DNA of 64,000 nt, from the NCBI RefSeq assembly GCF_000619885.1, contig NZ_KK211040.1, positions 186,001 through 250,000 on the forward strand, given 5' to 3'. Below the pieces are notes generated by a model. That model saw only the letters and a list, made by a program, of their open reading frames with translations. It was not told the DNA's origin and did no database searches. Within the stretch, counting starts at the first letter, position 1. Each line of letters starts with the position of its first letter. The position numbers were made by a program, and so were the translations under genes. Of this stretch, positions 57,598-64,000 are shown piece after piece. The DNA is from Balneatrix alpica DSM 16621 (GTDB lineage Bacteria; Pseudomonadota; Gammaproteobacteria; Pseudomonadales; Balneatricaceae).

Positions 57598-58230
57598 ATG
57601 CCATTGGCTCCCCTATTCCTGTGTTTAAGCTTATTCAGCAGCGCCCTGTTAGCCGCCCTTAGCAAAGCAGAAGCGGCCGAACCTGCGCCCTTGAGTCCAT
57701 TTGTTACTTCCCAAGCAGCCCCCTCTTGGTTGCATGAGTGGTTGGCTCCACTGAGCCAACAACCCTTGCCTGCCTTTACCCTCAGCCTGCAGGGAGAGGG
57801 ACAGGAGCTGGTACGCATTCCTCTGGCACTATGGCGTCCGGGCAGTTTTAAACAAGTCACCCTGGCAGATCTGAATAGCGCCGAAAGCCTGGCGATCCCC
57901 ATGCAGGAGGAAATCTTCGGCGCCTTAGCCCGGCAGGCTCTGGCTCAATACCAACTCTGGCCCTGGCCCAATGAACTCATCACCCTCAGAGACAGCCAAC
58001 GCATCTTTGCCCTGCTACAACAGGGCCAGGTAGCGCAAGGGCTGGTGCCTTTACCTTTGCTGGTGGCGCATCACATTCCCCGTAATCAGTGGGCGCCGTT
58101 ACCCCCTCGCTTGGGCAGCGTTGCCCTGCAATTGCCGGACAACCAGCCTGCCAGCCAACAGACTGTTGAGCTGATCGACATTCTGCTGGAGCAGGGTCTA
58201 CTTCCCCCACAGGCGCCAGGCCAACCCTGA
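57598..58230 (+). CDS. secreted protein, unknown
   Basis: This 210-residue protein starts with a hydrophobic signal-like segment (MPLAPLFLCLSLFSSALLAALSKAEA) and has a soluble remainder rich in Leu, Gln and Pro (RDSQRIFALLQQGQVAQGLVPLPLLVAHHIP). I do not recognise a family. The reading frame is open from GTG 57433, but that would run through the terminator hairpin. ATG 57562 is another start, overlapping a perfect TATAAT. The end overlaps recD by 33 bases tail to tail. Confidence 0.55.
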   Translation: MPLAPLFLCLSLFSSALLAALSKAEAAEPAPLSPFVTSQAAPSWLHEWLAPLSQQPLPAFTLSLQGEGQELVRIPLALWRPGSFKQVTLADLNSAESLAIPMQEEIFGALARQALAQYQLWPWPNELITLRDSQRIFALLQQGQVAQGLVPLPLLVAHHIPRNQWAPLPPRLGSVALQLPDNQPASQQTVELIDILLEQGLLPPQAPGQP

Positions 58231-60015
58231 GTCACGCAGGGTCGGGCGGGCTGCCGCTTTTGCCAACACACCTGGGTGGGCAAATAAACTGAGCTGCTGC
58301 TTGGCCCGGGTAATGCCGGTATAGACCAATTCCCGGGTCAGCAGAGGGTGATCTTCCGCCGGCAAAGCCATCAGGGTGTGTTCAAACTCGGAACCCTGAC
58401 TTTTGTGAATGGTCATTACCCAGGCATCTTCATGGGCAGGCAAGCGACTCGGCGCCAGCCAACGCAAGCTACCATCGGCCTGCATAAAACACACTTGCAA
58501 ACCCTCGCCCTTCGCCAATACCAAGCCAATATCGCCATTGAAGACCTGGGTTTGATAGTCATTGCTGGTAATCATCAGCGGCCGTCCAACATACCAAGGA
58601 CTCTCAGTCTTGATATAACCCAAGCGGCGCAAACGCTGCACGATTGCCTGATTGAGCTGAGCAACCCCCAAGGGCCCTTCACGCAAGGCAACCAGTACGC
58701 GGAAGCGTTCAAAACAAGCCCATATCTGTTCCGCTGTCGCCTGCTGCTGCACAGCTTGCCAATACTCCTGGTAGCCCTGCACACAGGCCTCTAACAATTG
58801 TGCATAGGCATACTGGCGCCAATCATAGAAGTGCACATCCGCCTCTTGCCCTATGCCGAATTGCCCCTGACGTACCTGAGTCGCTAAACGGCCAATGCCG
58901 GAATCGGCACGAAAACGATGGCTGATCTGCAAAAAGCAGAGGGAATCCGTCAGCGGAGCAACTTGCTTTACCTTCGGTAAGCGCGCCAAGGGAGCTAAAT
59001 ACGCCTGCATCTGCTGGCTGTAGCAACCAGGCTCCGGGCTGGCACAAATATCTCCCAGCACCGAGCCAGCCTCCACCGAGGCCAATTGATGATGATCCCC
59101 CAACAGGATCAGGCTGGCATGGGCGGGTAATGCCTGGAGCAAGGCGTCCATCATCGCCAGATCAATCATTGAGGCCTCATCCACCACCAGCACATCCAGG
59201 TGTAATGGCTGCAAGGCATGATAACGATAACTACCATCCCCTCGTACGCCGAGCAGGCGATGCAAAGTACTGGCCTGCTCCGGAATACGCTCACGCCAGG
59301 CAGAGGGTAGATCTAAACGAGCCTTTGCCTGACGGATCGAATCGGTTAAACGCATCGCCGCCTTACCGGTTGGCGCCGCCAGGGCAATACGCCGTGTTTG
59401 TTGTTCCTGCAATAATGCCAACAGGCGCGTAACCGTGGTGGTTTTACCGGTACCGGGGCCGCCACTGAGCACCAGCAAACGCTGCCGTAAGGCGATGGCG
59501 GCCGCCACCTGCTGCCAATTAGGCTGGGCAGGGTCCGCCGCCCCAAACAGGCTATGCAGACTGGAGGGCAGCAGGCCTTCCTCTTCCTGACTGGCCAACT
59601 GACATAAACGCTGCGCGACGCGCTGCTCATAGTGCCAATACTTATGCAGGTAAAGCCGCGGTGGCTGCCACAGTAAAGGTTGATTGGCCTGGGCAGCGGC
59701 CTCGCTGGCGGCGGCCAACTTCGCCACCAGAGGACACTGCTGTAACGCCTCCGCCCAACTGGATGCAGGACACTGCTGCACCAGGGGATGATCATCCTCC
59801 AAATCCAACACCCGGCCATGCAATAACAAACACACATGCCCCTGCCCCAGGCGCTGACTCACCCAGGTTGCCAGGAGCAGCACCCGTCCCTGATGCTCAT
59901 CCAGATAGCCTGCCAACCAATTGGCATAAGCCCAATCCAAGCCACGCAGACGTTGCTGCTGATGTAACTGCGCCAACTGCGCCAATACCCAACGGCAGCT
60001 AAGTGACTCAGCCAT
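58198..60015 (-). CDS. recD: exodeoxyribonuclease V alpha subunit RecD
   Basis: RecD is the fast 5'-3' helicase of RecBCD. The 605-residue protein (E. coli 608) has Walker A GGPGTGKTTTVTRLLA near residue 186, VLVVDEASMIDLAMMDALL, LLGDHHQLASVEAGSVLGD and the C-terminal TIHKSQGSEFEHT and TRAKQQLSLFA helicase motifs. It overlaps recB by eight bases, so it is translated with it, and it is the last gene of recC-recB-recD. Confidence 0.96.
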   Translation of the reverse strand: MAESLSCRWVLAQLAQLHQQQRLRGLDWAYANWLAGYLDEHQGRVLLLATWVSQRLGQGHVCLLLHGRVLDLEDDHPLVQQCPASSWAEALQQCPLVAKLAAASEAAAQANQPLLWQPPRLYLHKYWHYEQRVAQRLCQLASQEEEGLLPSSLHSLFGAADPAQPNWQQVAAAIALRQRLLVLSGGPGTGKTTTVTRLLALLQEQQTRRIALAAPTGKAAMRLTDSIRQAKARLDLPSAWRERIPEQASTLHRLLGVRGDGSYRYHALQPLHLDVLVVDEASMIDLAMMDALLQALPAHASLILLGDHHQLASVEAGSVLGDICASPEPGCYSQQMQAYLAPLARLPKVKQVAPLTDSLCFLQISHRFRADSGIGRLATQVRQGQFGIGQEADVHFYDWRQYAYAQLLEACVQGYQEYWQAVQQQATAEQIWACFERFRVLVALREGPLGVAQLNQAIVQRLRRLGYIKTESPWYVGRPLMITSNDYQTQVFNGDIGLVLAKGEGLQVCFMQADGSLRWLAPSRLPAHEDAWVMTIHKSQGSEFEHTLMALPAEDHPLLTRELVYTGITRAKQQLSLFAHPGVLAKAAARPTLRDSGLAWRLWGK

Positions 60016-63000
60016 GATTCAGCTCCTTGTCCTGTGCAGCTGGCAGCTCCCCGTTAAACAATCGCGCCAAGTCATCCAACATGGCAAACGAGGGGGGCTG
60101 ATAGAACACCCCTGGGCTATCCGCCTGACCATTCATCCCGCGTAGAAATAGATAATAGGCCCCGCCGAGGTGCTGTTGGGGCTGATAGTGGGGCAAACGC
60201 TGCTGCAAATAAGCATGCAAGGCGTACTGATACAGGGCTAACTGCACATCATAGCGATGGGACTGCATGGCCAGTGCCAACGCCGGTTCCAGGTAGTCCT
60301 GAGCCTGTTCACCAAGATGATTGGACTTATAGTCAAGCAGGTAATAGCGGCCCTGATGTTCAAAGACCAGATCGATAAATCCCCGTACCATGCCCTGTAC
60401 CTGATAGCTCGCCAGCTGCGGCCCCTGACTGGCCAAGGGCCAATGGCGGGCAATGCAATCCTGCAACTGACGAGGGCGCAGCCGTTGGATCGGGAGGTAA
60501 AACTCCATCTCCACATTGCACTGGCGCGGCGCCAGCTGGGCCAACCCGCAACCGGCAGCAGTCAAGGGTGTTTGCAACACGGCCTGTAGCCACTGCTGTA
60601 CTGGTTGCAGCCATTGCTCATCCAAGCCCAGCAACCCCAGCTCTTCACGCAATAGGGTGTGCAACTGGGCTGGCTGACGAAAGTCCACACGCTCAAAGAG
60701 GCTGTGCAGCCAGGTGCCCGCCTGGGCGCCACGGGGAAAACTAAAAGCCGAAGGGGTAGGATCAGGCTCAACCGGCCGACGCTCAGGCAACACTTCCACA
60801 TCCACCTGCCAGTCATCCAACCCCCACTTATCGCTATGCTGGCGGCTCAGCTCGGTATAACTGGTCACCTTCCAGTCACGTTCAATCTGCCCAGTAAACT
60901 GGGCCGCCGCCAAGGCATCTGTATCAGGCTGGCTCAGGCGCCACTGGGCCTGCTGCTGCGGACTCGGCCACTGGGCCTCAGCATATTGCCAGCCCGGCAA
61001 TTGCCAGCTCTGCCAGCTTTTTAATTCAGCCTTGGCATCCGCCTCCAGCAACCAGGCAAGCGCATTGTCTTTCGTATGCTCTGGATTGAAACCCAGATAG
61101 CAGCGCTGGCTGGCACGGGTCAGGGCCACATATAACAGGCGCACATCTTCGGCCAACTGTTCCCGGCGCGCCTCCTCCTTGCCTTCGCCATCCAGATGCA
61201 GGCAGGCACGGTAATCCTCATCGTGACTGAGGTGAAAACCCTGACTGCTCAGCGGCCATTGGCTATAGGGAATAAAGACCACCGGAAACTCCAACCCCTT
61301 ACTGCGGTGGATGGTAAAAATCTGCACCAGCTGGCGCTCTGACTCCAGCCGTAGCTCGACTTCCCCCTCCCGCTCCGGATCAGCTAAACACTGCTGCAAC
61401 CACTGCAGCAGTTGGGCTGGCCCCACCAGGCGTTTGCTCGCCTGTTGTAACAATTCACCCAAATGCAGCACATTGGTCAGGCGCCGCTCCCCTCCCTGCT
61501 CAACCAACCAACGGCTGGCCAGCTGGCGCTGAAAGATCAGGCTGCGCAGCATCGCCAACACCCCCTGTTGCTGCCAACGTCCCTGGTACTCGACAAACTC
61601 ATCCACCAGCCCTTGCCACTGCTGTTCATCCTGCAACCAGGCATCCAGTTGTGCTGCACTGGCACCTAGTAACAGGGTGGCCAGAGCCGCTCTCAGGCTG
61701 GGCTGATGCCAGGGGTTTTGCACTGCCGCCAGTATCAGCGCCAGCTCCCTTGCCTCCTGACTGGCAAACACCGACTCCCGGCTCACATAGGCACTAGCGA
61801 TGCCCTGTTGCTGCAACGCCGCCCTTACCCACTGAGCCTGGCGGGCTGAACGCACCAGTATGGCGATATCATTGGCCTGCAGATGGCGCCCCGCCAGCTT
61901 GGCCTGACCTTGCTCAGCCAGCCACAGCAGGCGCTTAATCTCCCATGCGACTAGGCTGGCGGCTTCTTCATTGTCAGCCGGCAACTGCCATCCCAAGAGT
62001 TGACTCCCCGCTTGCCCATCCAGCAATAGCGGCTCGGCATCCGCTTTCCCTGCCGCCTTAACCGGATGAAACGGAATTTGCCCGGCATAGACAAAGGGGG
62101 CTGGCTGGGCGGCAAACAGGTGATTCACCGCCTCCACCAGAGGGGTGGCCGAGCGCCAATTGGTATCCAGGGTGTAGAGGGCCTGGAGCTGCTCGCCCCA
62201 ACGACGGGCCTGTAGATAGGTAAAGATATCGGCACCGCGAAAGGCATAGATGGCCTGCTTAGGGTCACCAATCAGCAATAGCCCTTGCTCTCCGCCAGCC
62301 AAGCAGGCCGGAGGATAGATGGCGGTAAAAATCTGGTATTGCAGCGGATCGGTATCCTGAAATTCATCAATCATTGCCAGGGGGTAGCGCCGGCGGATCG
62401 CCGCCGCCAACACCTCCCCGCCGGTTTGATGCAGAGCCCGCTGCAACTGTTGCAACAGATCATCAAACGCCATCACCTGCAGCGCTTGTTTGTGCTGCTG
62501 CAGACGCTGACGCCATAGCAGTAAGGCCTCTCGCCAGCATTGCGCGCGCAGTTGTTGGTCTAACTGCAACAGTTGCTCAGCTATCTGCAACACGGGATGG
62601 GGGGGCAGGCTGCCCGACTTTAACTTGGCCGCCACCCCAGTGTAGCTAAAGCGCTCCAGCGGCAGCTCCTTATCCAGTAACCGAGCGGGGCCCTGTAACG
62701 CCTGACTGACCTTCTCCACCCACTTGGGCAGATTGCTTTTGGAATAACTGCGCCGATCCAACGCCAGGGTGTCGAACCATTCGAGCATGGCCTGGGCATC
62801 CCACTGCTGCTGTAGCTGCTGCCATGCCTGCAGGTAGGCCTCTATCAACTCCAGCCAGCTGGACTGGCTGGCTGGCAATAACTGCAACTCCATCCGTCCC
62901 AGCCAGGCCCTGAGCTGCTTATCCAGACTATCAGGGCCGCTTAATACCTGGGTGACCAATGCCGCCTGGGGCTCACTGAGAGGATAAATCAGATGGCGCC

Positions 63001-63493
63001 AGCAATCCTGCAGAGCATGAAGACGCAGATTGGCATCCTGCTCACTAAACTCCAGCTCAAATTGACTGCCACTTTCAAAGGCAAACTCCGCCAACATCCG
63101 CTGGCAAAAGCCATGGATAGTGAAAATGGCGGCCTGATCCATGCCGCTCAGGGCCTGGCGCAGGCGAATAACCGCCTGCTGCTGGGCGGCGTGATCAAGC
63201 GCCGCTAGCAAGGGTTCAGGTTGCCCCTGTTGCAGGGCGTAGAGCGCGGCGGCGATACGATCGCGAATACGACCTCGCAACTCCTCCGTCGCCGCCCGGG
63301 TAAAGGTCACCACCAGGATTTCATCGACCTTCAAGGGACGGGGATGGGCGCTGCCCCCCTCACCCAAACCCAGCAGCAGGCGCAAAAACAACGTGGTGAT
63401 GGTGTAGGTTTTACCGGTACCGGCGCTGGCCTCAATCAAGCGCAAACCCTGCAGCGGCAGACGGCTGGCATCCAGAATATTGACACTGCTCAT
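60008..63493 (-). CDS. recB: exodeoxyribonuclease V beta subunit RecB
   Basis: RecB supplies the 3'-5' helicase and the nuclease of RecBCD and loads RecA after Chi recognition. The 1161-residue protein (E. coli 1180) has Walker A EASAGTGKTYTIT (Lys28), MIDEFQDTDPLQYQIF, TNWRS, TIHRSKGLEFPVVFIP and VALTRASQRCYLG for the UvrD-like helicase, and the nuclease motif GFIDLVFEHQGRYYLLDYKSN at the C-terminus with the catalytic Asp and Lys. The ATG at 63493 shares a base with the recC stop; GTG one codon earlier is less likely. Confidence 0.97.
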   Translation of the reverse strand: MSSVNILDASRLPLQGLRLIEASAGTGKTYTITTLFLRLLLGLGEGGSAHPRPLKVDEILVVTFTRAATEELRGRIRDRIAAALYALQQGQPEPLLAALDHAAQQQAVIRLRQALSGMDQAAIFTIHGFCQRMLAEFAFESGSQFELEFSEQDANLRLHALQDCWRHLIYPLSEPQAALVTQVLSGPDSLDKQLRAWLGRMELQLLPASQSSWLELIEAYLQAWQQLQQQWDAQAMLEWFDTLALDRRSYSKSNLPKWVEKVSQALQGPARLLDKELPLERFSYTGVAAKLKSGSLPPHPVLQIAEQLLQLDQQLRAQCWREALLLWRQRLQQHKQALQVMAFDDLLQQLQRALHQTGGEVLAAAIRRRYPLAMIDEFQDTDPLQYQIFTAIYPPACLAGGEQGLLLIGDPKQAIYAFRGADIFTYLQARRWGEQLQALYTLDTNWRSATPLVEAVNHLFAAQPAPFVYAGQIPFHPVKAAGKADAEPLLLDGQAGSQLLGWQLPADNEEAASLVAWEIKRLLWLAEQGQAKLAGRHLQANDIAILVRSARQAQWVRAALQQQGIASAYVSRESVFASQEARELALILAAVQNPWHQPSLRAALATLLLGASAAQLDAWLQDEQQWQGLVDEFVEYQGRWQQQGVLAMLRSLIFQRQLASRWLVEQGGERRLTNVLHLGELLQQASKRLVGPAQLLQWLQQCLADPEREGEVELRLESERQLVQIFTIHRSKGLEFPVVFIPYSQWPLSSQGFHLSHDEDYRACLHLDGEGKEEARREQLAEDVRLLYVALTRASQRCYLGFNPEHTKDNALAWLLEADAKAELKSWQSWQLPGWQYAEAQWPSPQQQAQWRLSQPDTDALAAAQFTGQIERDWKVTSYTELSRQHSDKWGLDDWQVDVEVLPERRPVEPDPTPSAFSFPRGAQAGTWLHSLFERVDFRQPAQLHTLLREELGLLGLDEQWLQPVQQWLQAVLQTPLTAAGCGLAQLAPRQCNVEMEFYLPIQRLRPRQLQDCIARHWPLASQGPQLASYQVQGMVRGFIDLVFEHQGRYYLLDYKSNHLGEQAQDYLEPALALAMQSHRYDVQLALYQYALHAYLQQRLPHYQPQQHLGGAYYLFLRGMNGQADSPGVFYQPPSFAMLDDLARLFNGELPAAQDKELNHG

Positions 63494-64000
63494 CACTCGG
63501 CCTCCTGCTCATTGAACTCTGCCAACTTCTCCACCTGCACCCGCTCCTGCCAGGGCTGCACCAAGGTTTCCGCCCAGTACAGGGCCTGCTCCTGACACTC
63601 CGACCAGGCGGGGAACAAACGCTGCACATAGACTTGTTCCCCCTCGGCAAAGGGTGCCGACCAGGCTTTATACAGGCTCTCCGCGGTCAAACCATCCTTA
63701 GTGTGCAGTGCCGTCCAGGCCGCATCGATAAAGATCGGTAACGGCTGGCGCCAACCCTCGGCATAGGTTTGCAGCCACAGCTGCAGCTCGGCCCGCGCCT
63801 GCTCCGCCGTCACGGCCTGTAAGCGCACGCAATTATCCTGGCCATAAAGCGAGGCGGACAGCGCCTGCCCCTGCGCCGCCATCACCAACTGGCTCAGCAG
63901 CAATTGCGCCACATCCTGACCACGTACCTTGCCGGCGCGCAAACTCAACAGCTGGCCCTGGTGCAGCCTGAGCCAACCCTGTAGCCGCCACTCTGCCAGC
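63493..64000 (-). CDS. recC: exodeoxyribonuclease V gamma subunit RecC, C-terminal part
   Basis: The open frame continues past the window edge; only about 168 C-terminal residues are present. It begins LAEWRLQGWLRLHQGQL and continues RAGKVRGQDVAQLLLSQLVMAAQG, which matches the RecC C-terminal nuclease-like domain. The partial gene directly upstream of recB, with one-base overlap at TGATG, confirms the identity. RecC recognises Chi and holds the complex together. Confidence 0.93.
   Translation of the reverse strand, partial: LAEWRLQGWLRLHQGQLLSLRAGKVRGQDVAQLLLSQLVMAAQGQALSASLYGQDNCVRLQAVTAEQARAELQLWLQTYAEGWRQPLPIFIDAAWTALHTKDGLTAESLYKAWSAPFAEGEQVYVQRLFPAWSECQEQALYWAETLVQPWQERVQVEKLAEFNEQEAE

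Overview
The window is ordinary chromosomal core sequence of a gammaproteobacterium. Protein-level resemblance and gene order point to the Oceanospirillales/Pseudomonadales side of the class: arsC-wrbA-DUF2069 next to hda-AI-2E-DUF2066-purM-purN, lexA-sulA followed by two small genes and topA, gpsA-DUF4389-sixA, aroC-prmB and recC-recB-recD are all arranged as I remember them from Pseudomonas-like genomes. The genus cannot be fixed from sequence alone. Gene density is very high and base composition looks uniform by eye. I see no insertion sequence, phage gene, CRISPR array, rRNA or tRNA.

Layout. 1-3.1 kb: the tail of a DUF523 gene, a free methionine sulfoxide reductase, proS and a small secreted lytic transglycosylase. 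3.1-12.3 kb: acylphosphatase, YihY, the arsC-wrbA-DUF2069 operon, then on the other strand DUF2066-AI-2E transporter and hda-zinc ribbon, followed by purM-purN-DUF3108-YfcL. 12.3-19 kb: potGHI polyamine transporter genes without a binding protein, an HDOD-GGDEF protein, a PuuR-like regulator and alanine dehydrogenase with a structured leader. 19-25.4 kb: LysE exporter, creA, the prmB-aroC-MFS-DUF6489 operon, an Smr-domain protein and folE. 25.5-32.9 kb: DUF4892, a CheV-type protein, two alpha/beta hydrolases, sixA, DUF4389, gpsA and minCDE. 33-43 kb: selO-rhlB-dinG, the SOS genes lexA-sulA, two small genes and topA. 43-48 kb: a membrane-anchored protein of unknown function, DUF1653 and hrpA. 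48-53 kb: a divergent CobT homologue, a NikK/NikL-like pair, rimB-rimK and mscS. 53-57.4 kb: an unknown membrane protein, an HTH-receiver protein co-directional with a PAS-GGDEF-EAL protein, and a Nudix hydrolase. 57.4-64 kb: a possible small RNA, an unknown secreted protein, and recD, recB and partial recC.

How the genes work together. DNA replication and repair genes are prominent (Hda, LexA/SulA/DinG, TopA, RecBCD), and the LexA boxes between dinG and lexA could serve both genes. Cell division is represented by MinCDE and SulA. Purine, folate and chorismate synthesis are represented by PurMN, FolE and AroC. Two c-di-GMP proteins and a CheV protein are the main signalling genes.

No complete novel system is evident. 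The best leads are: the orphan NikK/NikL-like pair beside a CobT homologue whose substrate-binding loops have changed; the HTH-receiver regulator paired with a c-di-GMP enzyme and no histidine kinase; the two-hairpin leader of ald with a possible ribosome-site lock; a strong terminator hairpin with no obvious upstream gene near 57.5 kb; and a hairpin at 53.9 kb whose loop holds the stop codons of two convergent genes.
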